NCBI GenBank assembly: GCA_963836375.1
Contig: CAWIJK010000001.1
Location: 558,001-622,000, forward strand
Direction: 5' to 3'
DNA length: 64,000 bases
Origin: CAWIJK01 sp963836375
GTDB taxonomy: Bacteria; Actinomycetota; Acidimicrobiia; Acidimicrobiales; RAAP-2
Shown: piece after piece, positions 41,670 through 49,335 of the stretch
Numbering within the stretch: position 1 is the stretch's first letter
How the letters are laid out: each line of letters starts with the position of its first letter
Notes under the pieces: generated by a model
What the model was told of the DNA's origin: nothing
The model's database searches: none
Seen by the model: only the letters and a program-made list of their open reading frames with translations
Program-made: the position numbers and the translations under genes

Positions 41670-43081
41670 CGGCCCGGCGCCCCGGCGTCGACGAGCCCGC
41701 CGAGGCCCACGACTCGGGGCGGGTCCACCGGCTCGGCCTCGAGGTCGACCCCGGCCGAACCGGTGATCACCACGTCGACCATGGACCCGACCCCGAGGCT
41801 CGTCGGGACGCCGACCACGCCGTCGATCTCGGGTGCCTCGTGGACGGTCCGGGCCACCCCGGGGGAGTCGACGAGGACCCGGTACCGACCGCCCACCATG
41901 GCGTCGCGCCGCCGGGCGGTGATGGCGTCTTGCAGCTCGGCGCACTCACGGAGCCGCTCCATGGTCAGTTCTGCCGGGACCTGGTCGTCGAGTCCCACGG
42001 CGTGGGTGCCGGCCTCGGGCGAGAACGCGAAGAAGCCGGCCCAATCGAGCTGCGCCTCGGAGAGGAACGCCAGCAACTCGTCGTGGTCCTCCTCGGTCTC
42101 CCCGGGGTAGCCGAGGATGAACGAGGACCGGAAGGTGGCGGCCGGCTCGTCGGCCCGGATGGCCGCCAGGCGCCCCAAGAAGCGGTCCCCGTCACCCCAG
42201 CGCCGCATCCGGGCCAACAGCGGGCGCGACACGTGCTGGAGGGAGAGGTCGAAGTAGGGCACGCCGGTGGCCAGCACGGCGTCGATCAGCTCGCCGGTGA
42301 GGCCCGAGGGATACAGGTACAACAGCCTGGTGCGCGGGACCAGCTCGCTCACCGCCCGGGTCAGCCCGACGATCGGCTGGCCGGCGCCGGCCCGGGCCGT
42401 CCCGGGCGTTCCGCGCCCCGTGCCCCGGTCCCGCCCGTAGGAGGCCAGGTCCTGGGCGACAAGCACGATCTCACGGGCGCCCGGGCGCCCGCCCTCGCCC
42501 TCGGCCAAGGCCCGGGCCTCGCCCAGCACGTCGGCGGCGGCCCGGGAACGCTGGCGGCCCCGGAACGACGGGATGGCACAGAACCCGCACCGGCGGTCGC
42601 ACCCCTCGGCCACCTTGACGTAGGCCCAGGGAGCGCCGGTCGCCGGCCGGGGCAGCTCGAGGAGATCGAAGGCCGATCCGGCCGGCGGCCGGACCCTCGG
42701 TCCGGCCAGGGCCACCGGGACGGCGACGGCCCCCGCCGACCGGGGGCGTGGACCGGTCCCGAGGGGCACCCCGAAGCCGGCTACCAGGTCGACCTCGGGC
42801 AGGGCGGCGGCCAGCTCGTCGCCGTAGCGCTCGGCCATGCACCCGGTCACGACCAGCCGGGCGCCCGGGCGGCGAGCCCGAGACAGCTCCAAGATGACGT
42901 CGATCGACTCCTGGCGGGCCGCCTCGATGAAGGCGCAGGTGTTCACGACCACCACGTCGGCGGCCCCCGGGTCGGCCGCCGGCGTCAGGCCGTCGGCCGC
43001 CAGCCGGCCAGCGAGCTTGTCCGAGTCGACCTGGTTCTTGGGGCATCCCAGGGTCTGCAGCCAGTACCGGCCCCCACCCAT
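41666..43081 (-). CDS. rimO: Ribosomal protein uS12 methylthiotransferase RimO
   Basis: This is a 471-residue radical-SAM enzyme, start ATG 43081 after AAGGAG. The N-terminal MTTase cluster cysteines lie in TLGCPKNQVDS, VVNTCAFIEAA and VTGCMAERYGDE. The radical-SAM cluster is GCDRRCGFCAIPSFRG, and the LSLQHVSRPLLARMRR segment is typical. The C-terminal TRAM domain is present (RYRVLVDSPGVARTVHEAPE). The enzyme adds a methylthio group to Asp of ribosomal protein S12. It is the first gene of the operon, transcribed away from tRNA-Ser. A 30-residue Gly/Pro/Arg-rich insert lies between the cluster domains, longer than usual. Confidence 0.95.
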   Translation of the reverse strand: MGGGRYWLQTLGCPKNQVDSDKLAGRLAADGLTPAADPGAADVVVVNTCAFIEAARQESIDVILELSRARRPGARLVVTGCMAERYGDELAAALPEVDLVAGFGVPLGTGPRPRSAGAVAVPVALAGPRVRPPAGSAFDLLELPRPATGAPWAYVKVAEGCDRRCGFCAIPSFRGRQRSRAAADVLGEARALAEGEGGRPGAREIVLVAQDLASYGRDRGTGRGTPGTARAGAGQPIVGLTRAVSELVPRTRLLYLYPSGLTGELIDAVLATGVPYFDLSLQHVSRPLLARMRRWGDGDRFLGRLAAIRADEPAATFRSSFILGYPGETEEDHDELLAFLSEAQLDWAGFFAFSPEAGTHAVGLDDQVPAELTMERLRECAELQDAITARRRDAMVGGRYRVLVDSPGVARTVHEAPEIDGVVGVPTSLGVGSMVDVVITGSAGVDLEAEPVDPPRVVGLGGLVDAGAPGR

Positions 43082-43210
43082 GCGCACCGTCTCCTTGCGG
43101 CCCCGACCGACACCATGCACCGTCCGGGCCACGCCGGCCCGTTGTCCACCCCTTGACCCACCCGGCCGCGGGCCGACCGGCGGCTCGGGGGCCGCCGGCC
43201 ACCCGGGCAG

Positions 43211-43298
43211 CGGAGAGGGAGGGATTTGAACCCTCGGACCGGTTGACCCGGTCAACTCATTAGCAGTGAGTCCGATTCGGCCGCTCTCGCACCTCTCC
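43211..43298 (-). tRNA. tRNA-Ser (anticodon GCT)
   Basis: 88 bases with a GGAGAGG/CCTCTCC acceptor stem, a long variable arm (GTTGACCGGGTCAAC), anticodon loop ACTGCTAAT with GCT, T-loop GGTTCAAATCC and discriminator G. The class II shape and the anticodon identify it as serine. An array element copy lies 90 bases upstream of its 5' end. Confidence 0.95.
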
Positions 43299-43387
43299 AC
43301 CTGGGGTTTTATGTTCCCAGGGCTCCATCCGCCCCAAGAGATTGGGCGAACAAAGCAGCCCAACCCTACAGGGAGACCGCTGTGGGA

Positions 43388-43440
43388 AGTGCCGGTAGGG
43401 AGCGGCCGAGAGTGCGCCCCAAACCGGTCGGGGGCATCAC
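43388..43440 (+). repeat. Array element, copy 17 (long form, outlying)
   Basis: GTGCCGGTAGGGAGCGGCCG, AGAGTGCGCCCC, core CCGGTCGGGGGCA (43424-43436). It aligns with copy 15 box by box. This is the only convincing copy outside the first 17 kb, and it starts the second accessory patch. Confidence 0.6.
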
Positions 43441-43462
43441 AAGCGACGTCGGGGCTGTCGAG

Positions 43463-43957
43463 TCAGTTCAATGGCGCCGTGTGGTTCGTCCACTGCTGGC
43501 CGTCCCAGTACCGCTGCAGGCCAGCAGCATGGTCCGGAAACCAACCCGGCGGCACCTGGGGAGCCGGAGAAGCCGCGGCCGCCGCTGGTTGAGCACTGGG
43601 CAGCGGCACCGAATCGGATGCCAATCCGGCGGGGCCAGCCCCCCCGGCCCATTGATTGACGCTCGCCTCCAAGGTTGCCCCTTGCGTTTGCTCGGCGCCA
43701 GCGGGGCCGGGCCCACGAGGACTCTCGCTGTGCTCTCGAGCCGCGTCGACGGTTTCCTTGGAGACTTGCGCCTGGCGCTTGCAGTTGGGACATACCGTCA
43801 CATGTTTGAAGCCGAGCGGAATGACCGGAATGAAGAAGAGGGCGAACCAGGTCGAGACCCTGAACAGAGCAAGACCGCTCATGCCGCAGTTCGAACAGCG
43901 GAGGGCGATAGGCCCCATCCTTTTGTTCAATCTGCGGATCCCAAAGATGATGAGCAT
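43463..43957 (-). CDS. Zinc-ribbon membrane protein with C-terminal DUF2510
   Basis: This is a 164-residue protein. A four-Cys zinc ribbon (CSNCG near residue 21 and CPNCK near residue 56) encloses one hydrophobic hairpin (LALFRVSTWFALFFIPVIPLG), a layout seen in the zinc_ribbon_15 family, with the metal site just at the membrane. The linker is Pro/Ala/Gln-rich. The last 30 residues are a DUF2510 motif (PPGWFPDHAAGLQRYWDGQQWTNHTAP, Trp-Pro-Asp-Tyr-Trp pattern). Probably a small envelope-associated protein of unknown role. It begins the accessory patch after the array element at 43388. Confidence 0.82.
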   Translation of the reverse strand: MLIIFGIRRLNKRMGPIALRCSNCGMSGLALFRVSTWFALFFIPVIPLGFKHVTVCPNCKRQAQVSKETVDAAREHSESPRGPGPAGAEQTQGATLEASVNQWAGGAGPAGLASDSVPLPSAQPAAAAASPAPQVPPGWFPDHAAGLQRYWDGQQWTNHTAPLN

Positions 43958-44044
43958 GCTTGTCCCCTCTCGTTGTGGACAGCGAGGAGAATACCCGTGA
44001 GTCCTGCGGCCGAGCCCCCTCAGTCTGAGTCAGCTGCAGATCCC

Positions 44045-44803
44045 CTACGGACCCGGAAAGACCTCGCGCAGCACCTCGAGCGCAGGGGATTCGCGGACGG
44101 TGCCCGGGGTGTGAGCCGGATCCAATCTCCCGTAGATGAGACGAACAAACGCCTCGGCCGGAAGTTCCAGATCCGGCTGGCCCGAGTGGTCTCGCGCTCC
44201 GAGGGTGACCGCATCGGAAGAGAGTTCGATGGAGAAGTCCCGCCTCGGTTGGTCCGTGCGCACGGCGATCGCCCGGGTGCTCCCCGTCGACTTCGCGGTG
44301 AAACGCGCGATGAGCTCAAGGTTGTCCACAATGTGGACGACCGAGTCGGCGGGCAGCGTCGCGGCCGGGTCGATGGCGACCTCGATATCCCACGTGTGTA
44401 GCGCGTGCTCGTTGAGCCGCATACCGACGAAGCCATCAAAGAGCAGCTCCAGCGGCCCCATTGAGAAACGGAGACTCGAGCGAGCCTCGTCCGAGAGCGA
44501 TTCGATGCGCTCCAGCAGGCCGCGGTCCACCAAGAGCGCGTCATCCGCCTTCGCTCGGGCTGACTTCGCGTTCCACGAATCCCACACGCCCGGGGCGAAG
44601 TCATCGGGCGTCGCGTTCCCCTCGACACTGTCATCGAGTCGCCGCTGCATGATCACAGCACCCGAACCGATGTGCGAGAGGACGTCGGCGATCGTCCACT
44701 CAGTCGGATACGCGGGCTCGTCGAGCTGGGCACCGCCCAGGAGGCCCACGACAGAGCGAAGGTGCTCGACCGACGAACCAAGGGCTCCAAGGATCGACGC
44801 CAT
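44045..44803 (-). CDS. Maleylpyruvate isomerase-like (MDMPI) mycothiol-dependent-type protein
   Basis: This is a 252-residue protein if started at MASILGALGSSVEHLRS (44803). A start at 44845 would overlap the YceI gene. The N-terminal DinB-like four-helix bundle has the metal His in VLSHIGSGA and a second pair in LNEHALHTWDI (H-x-x-x-x-H-like). The C-terminal MDMPI_C-type domain follows (DLELPAEAFVRLIYGRLDP). The family uses mycothiol as a thiol cofactor, as expected in actinobacteria. Its specific substrate is not known. It is in one set with the YceI gene upstream (8-base gap). Confidence 0.85.
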   Translation of the reverse strand: MASILGALGSSVEHLRSVVGLLGGAQLDEPAYPTEWTIADVLSHIGSGAVIMQRRLDDSVEGNATPDDFAPGVWDSWNAKSARAKADDALLVDRGLLERIESLSDEARSSLRFSMGPLELLFDGFVGMRLNEHALHTWDIEVAIDPAATLPADSVVHIVDNLELIARFTAKSTGSTRAIAVRTDQPRRDFSIELSSDAVTLGARDHSGQPDLELPAEAFVRLIYGRLDPAHTPGTVRESPALEVLREVFPGP

Positions 44804-44810
44804 CTCCGGT

Positions 44811-45413
44811 TCAACTCCGGACGAATCGAGCGTTGACCACGGCACGTGCTTCGCTCGATGCCATCTTGAGCGGGCTCCAGGTCATCCCGAACGCAGTGCG
44901 GTCGACCACGAGCTCTGCCCGGAGGCTCACGGCATCAGACGTCGCCCCCACCACCTCGACGATCTGTGAGAGGTCCTGGCTACGTCCAGCGGCCTCCAGA
45001 ATTACCTGACCTTTGAGGACGCCGGGCCCGTCGGGGACGAGACGTCGAACCGTCACGACGACGGTCGGGTGGTGTTCGACATCGAAGAACTCCGCCGAGC
45101 GCAGGTGCTGGTCTCGCTTGGCGTTCTTCGTCGTGAGCGAGGCTGCAGCGATGCGCAATTCGCCCGAAACGTTCCCCGCATCGTCGACCGTACCGTCTCC
45201 TTCGATTCGCTCGAAGCGGCCGTGTACGGTGATCACCCCCCAGAAGTGCTTGACGTGGAACTCCACGGCCGAGCCGGCAGGATCAAGGGACCACGTTCCC
45301 GACGCCTCGCGCACGAGGGTTTGGACGTCTACGGATGGAGAGGGTGCGGTGGCATCCATGGGGGCCCTGTTTTCTCGCTCGAGGCCGGGGTCATCCTCCA
45401 CTGTATTGGCCAA
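44811..45413 (-). CDS. YceI-family lipocalin-like protein
   Basis: This is a 200-residue protein, or 182 if started at MDATAPSPSVDVQTLVRE (45359). It lacks a signal peptide, unlike enterobacterial YceI. The YceI beta-barrel is evident: WSLDPAGSAVEFHVKHFWGVITVHGRFE, GELRIAAASLTTKNAKRDQHLRSAEFFDVEHHPTVVV, and late strands FGMTWSPLKMASSEARAVVNA. These proteins bind amphiphilic isoprenoid-like molecules. Here it is probably cytoplasmic. Its downstream partner is the MDMPI-like gene, a pairing also seen in other actinobacteria as far as I recall. Confidence 0.88.
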   Translation of the reverse strand: MANTVEDDPGLERENRAPMDATAPSPSVDVQTLVREASGTWSLDPAGSAVEFHVKHFWGVITVHGRFERIEGDGTVDDAGNVSGELRIAAASLTTKNAKRDQHLRSAEFFDVEHHPTVVVTVRRLVPDGPGVLKGQVILEAAGRSQDLSQIVEVVGATSDAVSLRAELVVDRTAFGMTWSPLKMASSEARAVVNARFVRS

Positions 45414-45574
45414 CCAGAGGCAGTCATCCGGTCAGGAGGTGGCGGTCGAAACCACGACGGAGGAACAGGGCGTTACGGTGGGACGCGGGTTGCCCCAGTG
45501 GTCCGGGGACCGGGAGACACCTGACCAAGAGGGACGTTGCTGAGCAGGCATCCACCGCCCTTAGCCTATGGGCA

Positions 45575-46069
45575 GTGGACCGCTGCGAGGGATGTGGATT
45601 TGAGTATGACCTCGGTGAGGCGACGGCGGCCGGTCCGGCCATCGTCCACGGGGTCAACGAGTTGACCGACCTTCTGAGCGGCAGCGCCGACATCAAGACC
45701 AGACGAGAGCCTGGAGTCTGGTCACCGCTCGAGTACGGCTGCCACGTCCGGGATGTGCTGCTCGTTCAGCGTGAACGGGTGCTGGCTGCCCTGATCATGG
45801 ACTGCCCCTCGTTCAATCCGATGGGGCGGGACGAACGGGTAGCATATGACGGCTACGCCGAGCAAGACCGAATTGACGTTGTTCGCCAGATGGGCGACGC
45901 CGCCCTTCTCTTTGCGAACGTGCTTTCCCGCCTCGACCCTGAGCAATGGGAGCGCACGGTCATGTACAACCACCCCAAACCCCTCGAGAGGTCGCTGCGT
46001 TGGGTGGCCGTCCATACCGTCCACGAGGTCGAGCACCACGTCCTGGATGTGCGCCTCCAGATGGCGTAG
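45575..46069 (+). CDS. DinB-family four-helix bundle protein
   Basis: This is a 164-residue protein. GTG 45575 gives VDRCEGCGFEYDLGEA, and the open frame upstream belongs to shadow sequence. A CxxC pair (CEGCGFEYD) opens the protein, perhaps a small metal site. The DinB metal triad is His in YGCHVRDVLL and the late pair HTVHEVEHHVLDV. DinB-like proteins bind a divalent metal and, in actinobacteria, use mycothiol or bacillithiol for detoxification. It runs opposite to the YceI/MDMPI pair with a 160-bp divergent leader, so the three may form one thiol-linked group. Confidence 0.82.
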   Translation: MDRCEGCGFEYDLGEATAAGPAIVHGVNELTDLLSGSADIKTRREPGVWSPLEYGCHVRDVLLVQRERVLAALIMDCPSFNPMGRDERVAYDGYAEQDRIDVVRQMGDAALLFANVLSRLDPEQWERTVMYNHPKPLERSLRWVAVHTVHEVEHHVLDVRLQMA

Positions 46070-46143
46070 AAGGCGGGTCCCCTCCACACGCTCTGTTAAG
46101 CCAGCGATCAGGTCGAATCACAAGACTGTCCTGCCGACGCGCC

Positions 46144-46181
46144 CGTGCCCCGGGGTGGGCGGAGGATCACCCCGGGGCACG
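46144..46181. terminator. Bidirectional hairpin terminator
   Basis: CGTGCCCCGGGGTG (46144-46157) is the exact reverse complement of 46168-46181, loop of 10 bases. It lies between the convergent DinB (+, stop 46069) and lactonase (-, stop 46220) genes and can end both transcripts. Confidence 0.8.
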
Positions 46182-46219
46182 AGTGGACATCGGGCTTTGC
46201 GAGCATCGCTGCTCGTCGG

Positions 46220-47371
46220 TTAGCTGACGGCGATCCCTTCGCTGCCGACGGGGATGTTCCAGACGGTCTCGACCGGGTTCAGCGATCCGTTGGCGTTGAC
46301 GGCGAAGGCGTCGAAGGCGCCGGAACCGCCGCTCTCGACGTAGAGGAACTTGCCGTCGGGCGACGCGGCGGAGTCGGTCGTCCCGGGGTGGGTCACCGCG
46401 GCGGTGGCCGCATCGAGGACTGGAGCCCCCGCTCCGTTCACGGAGAACGAGCTCAGTGTGCCGGTCCCGGCGTTCGAACCGTAGAACGTGCCGTTCACCC
46501 CGGTGATCCAGCACAGCGCCGTGCCCCCGTCACCGGCCGAGCCCAGCAGGGTGAGGGACCCATTGGGCTCGACGGCGTAGGTGCTCACGGTGCTCGTCCC
46601 CGCCTCGGCGCCGACGAGATGGCCCGCCGCGTCGAAGGAGAAGGCGAAGGGCACGGGTGTCGCCGACGCGGTCACCACGGGGGCACTGAGGTTCCCGCCG
46701 GGGGTCACGTTGAACACATCGTACGAACTGGTCGACGCCTTTGTGGTCACCACCAGGTGCGTGCCGTCCGGGGTGAACCCGACCTGGCCGGCACCGTGGA
46801 GGTAGTCCGGCGGGTTGGTGTTGTCCAGGCCGAGGGAGCGGACCTCCCCGGGGAGGGGAACGAGCGTGGCGCCGATGAGGCGGAATTCGGCCACGGAACC
46901 GGCGTTGCCGGCGTTGAGGACCGCAACCGTCGATCCGTCGTCGGCGATGCTGACCGGGAACGCACCGCCGGACGAAACGGTCTGGGTGCGGACCAACGAG
47001 GTGCCCCACACCGAGAAGAGCGAGACGGTGTTGCTCCCGGCGTTCACCGCCAGCAGCTCCCGGCCGCCGTTGACGAGCGCCAGGCCCCCCTGTGAGGCGA
47101 GCGGGTCCGCAGTGGCTCCGGCCGCCGTGCCCCCGTCTCCTCCGGTCGCGTAGATCCCGGCCAGCGAGACCGTGCCGTCGGCCGCTCGAGTGTACGAGAG
47201 GATCTGGTTGCCGGAGCTCTGATCGGTCTCCACGAACAGTGCATGGCCCGAGAACGCGGCCGTGGGCAGGGGGTCTGCACTGGCGAGGCTGGCGATGCCG
47301 AAGGCCCCGGCACCGAAGCCGGCGGTGAGCCCTAGGGCGGCCACCGTTCGAAGCGGACGGACGAGAATCAT
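46220..47371 (-). CDS. Secreted lactonase-fold seven-bladed propeller protein
   Basis: This is a 383-residue exported protein, start ATG 47371 after AAAGGAG. The signal peptide is RTVAALGLTAGFGAGAFGIASLASA. The rest matches the 6-phosphogluconolactonase-like (Lactonase, YkgB) propeller: GHALFVETDQSSGNQILSYTRAADGTVS, GGLALVNGGRELLAVNAGSNTVSLF, FPVSIADDGSTVAVLNAGN, GFTPDGTHLVVTTKASTSSYDVF, TDSAASPDGKFLYVESGGSGAFDAFAVN. Being secreted, it is probably not a sugar-phosphate enzyme but a binding or signalling protein. The divergent ECF sigma gene next to it suggests that it is that sigma factor's target or sensor partner. Confidence 0.85.
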   Translation of the reverse strand: MILVRPLRTVAALGLTAGFGAGAFGIASLASADPLPTAAFSGHALFVETDQSSGNQILSYTRAADGTVSLAGIYATGGDGGTAAGATADPLASQGGLALVNGGRELLAVNAGSNTVSLFSVWGTSLVRTQTVSSGGAFPVSIADDGSTVAVLNAGNAGSVAEFRLIGATLVPLPGEVRSLGLDNTNPPDYLHGAGQVGFTPDGTHLVVTTKASTSSYDVFNVTPGGNLSAPVVTASATPVPFAFSFDAAGHLVGAEAGTSTVSTYAVEPNGSLTLLGSAGDGGTALCWITGVNGTFYGSNAGTGTLSSFSVNGAGAPVLDAATAAVTHPGTTDSAASPDGKFLYVESGGSGAFDAFAVNANGSLNPVETVWNIPVGSEGIAVS

Positions 47372-47478
47372 GGGTATCTCCTTTGTCGCGGCGAAGCTGC
47401 CACCGTGCAGTCCCCCCACCCGGCATCGCGTTACAGCCGATCTCCGCGGATCGGCCGGCTGCCCTAGGTTCTTCGGTC

Positions 47479-48078
47479 GTGAGCGACAATGCCCTGCTGG
47501 AGCGGGTGCTCAACGGCGACGAGACCGCCTTCGTCGAGATCGTCCGGCGGTACAACTCCACGCTGGTCCGCGTGGCGCGTACCTATGTCGCCAATGACGC
47601 GACCGCCGAGGACGTCGCGCAGGAGACCTGGATGGCCGTCGTGCGAGGGATTGAGCGATTTGAGGGGCGGTCGACCTTCAAGACCTGGCTGTTCCGGATT
47701 TGCGTCAACCGGGCACGCTCCGCCGGGGTCCGCGAGCACCGGTCGGTCCCCGTCGACCTGACCCCGGCGGGACCCACGGTCGACACGTCCCGATTCAACG
47801 GCGCTGGGATGTGGGCGGACCCGCCCGTCCCGTTCACCGAACTCGTCGAGGGCCGCATCGACGACAAACCCACCGTCGCCGCGATCCGGCGGACCATCGA
47901 CGGACTACCCGAGGCCACGCGGGCGGTCGTAACATTGCGCGACGTCGAGGGACTGTCCACTGTGGAAGTTGCCGATCTCCTCGGGATCACAGAGGCCAAC
48001 GTTCGGGTCATCGTGCACCGCGGCAGAGCCAAGGTGCGAGCGGCGCTGGAGGACATGATGAGGGGAGGGCGGCAATGA
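47479..48078 (+). CDS. ECF-family RNA polymerase sigma factor
   Basis: This is a 199-residue ECF sigma factor, GTG 47479. Region 2 is clear: FVEIVRRYNSTLVRVARTYVANDATAEDVAQETWMAVVRGIERFEGRSTFKTWLFRICVNRAR. Region 4 is PEATRAVVTLRDVEGLSTVEVADLLGITEANVRVIVHRGRAKVRAAL. The linker between them is longer than average (about 60 residues). It overlaps its anti-sigma factor by 4 bases (ATGA, 48075-48078). Its promoter targets are not known, but the divergent secreted propeller gene is the natural first candidate. The role is in envelope or stress signalling by analogy with such pairs. Confidence 0.95.
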   Translation: MSDNALLERVLNGDETAFVEIVRRYNSTLVRVARTYVANDATAEDVAQETWMAVVRGIERFEGRSTFKTWLFRICVNRARSAGVREHRSVPVDLTPAGPTVDTSRFNGAGMWADPPVPFTELVEGRIDDKPTVAAIRRTIDGLPEATRAVVTLRDVEGLSTVEVADLLGITEANVRVIVHRGRAKVRAALEDMMRGGRQ

Positions 48079-48332
48079 GACTTCTGACAGCGGACATCGA
48101 GTGCCGCCAAGCCGTCGAGCTCGTCAGCGACTATCTCGATGGCGCGTTGTCTCGGCGAGACCGCCGGCGTCTCGAGCGTCACCTCGCCAAGTGCGATGCC
48201 TGCTCGGCCTACCTCGAACAGATACGGACCACGATCGAGGTGACGGGGAAGATCGAACCTGACGACCTCGACCCCGAGGTCCTCGACGGTCTCGTCGACC
48301 TCTTCAGGCAGTATCGGCCGAACGAGGAGTGA
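48075..48332 (+). CDS. Zinc-finger anti-sigma factor (zf-HC2)
   Basis: This is an 85-residue protein with the anti-sigma zinc motif HxxxCxxC in ERHLAKCDACSAYLEQ, preceded by the conserved CRQAVELVSDYLDGALS helix. It has no membrane helix, so it is a soluble type (like RsrA/ChrR-group), which could sense redox or metal through the zinc site. It overlaps the end of the sigma gene by ATGA, so the two are made together. It should bind and hold the sigma factor at 47479-48078. Confidence 0.92.
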   Translation: MRLLTADIECRQAVELVSDYLDGALSRRDRRRLERHLAKCDACSAYLEQIRTTIEVTGKIEPDDLDPEVLDGLVDLFRQYRPNEE

Positions 48333-48781
48333 ACGACCGGTCCCTGATCTGGTGCGCTTGCGCACTCGATCCGGAGCCGGCATGGAAACGTGGACCACTC
48401 GGCCTCGAGGAACGTGACGGCGCGCGACGGGGCGGCGCCGTCGAGGGAGGCCCGGTCTGGGTCATCTCGGGGCGAGGGCCGGCCCCGCCCGGCACGCCGC
48501 GGGTAGTTCGCCCGCTCCACAGCCATTTCGAGGGGGATGAGTTGGCAGATGGGCACCGGGTGGGAGCCGGCCTCGACCCGTGCACCAGGCGGAGGCTTCG
48601 GCGCACCACCAACTCCTACCCGTCCCCGACGGCGCCAAAACCTACGGCTCGTCGGGACACGCCACCGCGACGTCCAACCTGTCGGACCGGTTGGGCTGGG
48701 AGGTGGGGCGTGCCGCGCCGTGCCCCACCCTGGAACGAAGCCGGCCCACTCCCCGACCCAGCGGGGACCGGTCGACCCGGG
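48333..48781. other. Gap after the anti-sigma gene
   Basis: 449 bp that only hold open frames of shadow type. I see no domain, no hairpin of note and no array element. It marks the border between the accessory patch and the next core-like region. Confidence 0.5.
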
Positions 48782-49240
48782 TCAGGGATGCGCCGGCACC
48801 TCGTCGGCCGCCGCCACCACCAGCAGCTCGCGGTCGCGCTCGTAGGACAAGAGCACACGGGCCTCGCTGAGCCGCACCCAGCGGACCTCGTCCACTTCGT
48901 CGGTGGCCACGAACGTGCCGCCCGCCGCCTCCATCAGCCAGTAGGCCACCACCTTGGGCCGGTCCTTTCGGTCCCGGTACTGGGTGTGCCCGATGAACGG
49001 GCCGAGACGGCAGACGAGGCCCGTCTCTTCGAGCACCTCGCGCAGGGCGCAGCTCTCCAGACTCTCGTCCGGCTCCAGCTTGCCCTTGGGGAAGGACCAG
49101 TCCTCGCGGCCCGGTCGGTGGACGACGAGAACCTCGCGCCAGCCCTGTGGTGCCCTGCGCAGGACGATGCCCCCGGCAGCCCGCACCACCTCGCCCGCAG
49201 AGGGCCTCTCGTCGAGGGTGGTCGAGTGCGCCGTGCTCAC
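48782..49240 (-). CDS. NUDIX hydrolase
   Basis: This is a 152-residue NUDIX enzyme, start GTG 49240. The NUDIX box (G-x5-E-x7-R-E-U-x-E-E-x-G-U) is intact in KGKLEPDESLESCALREVLEETGL, residues of about 56-78. The preceding strands read EVVRAAGGIVLRRAPQGWREVLVVHRP. This type resembles diadenosine polyphosphate or MutT1-like hydrolases that cut nucleoside polyphosphates, and it stands near CYTH-CHAD in the other direction, both being phosphate-linked families. Divergent from the CYTH-CHAD gene with about 95 bases between. Confidence 0.93.
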   Translation of the reverse strand: MSTAHSTTLDERPSAGEVVRAAGGIVLRRAPQGWREVLVVHRPGREDWSFPKGKLEPDESLESCALREVLEETGLVCRLGPFIGHTQYRDRKDRPKVVAYWLMEAAGGTFVATDEVDEVRWVRLSEARVLLSYERDRELLVVAAADEVPAHP

Positions 49241-49335
49241 AAGGAGAAGCGTACCGGCCGCAGCCGGGCACCCGGTGTCATACCTGCCGGTGGGGGTGCC
49301 CCGGAACCGGGCGGCGGAGGGAACGGTAGCCTCAC

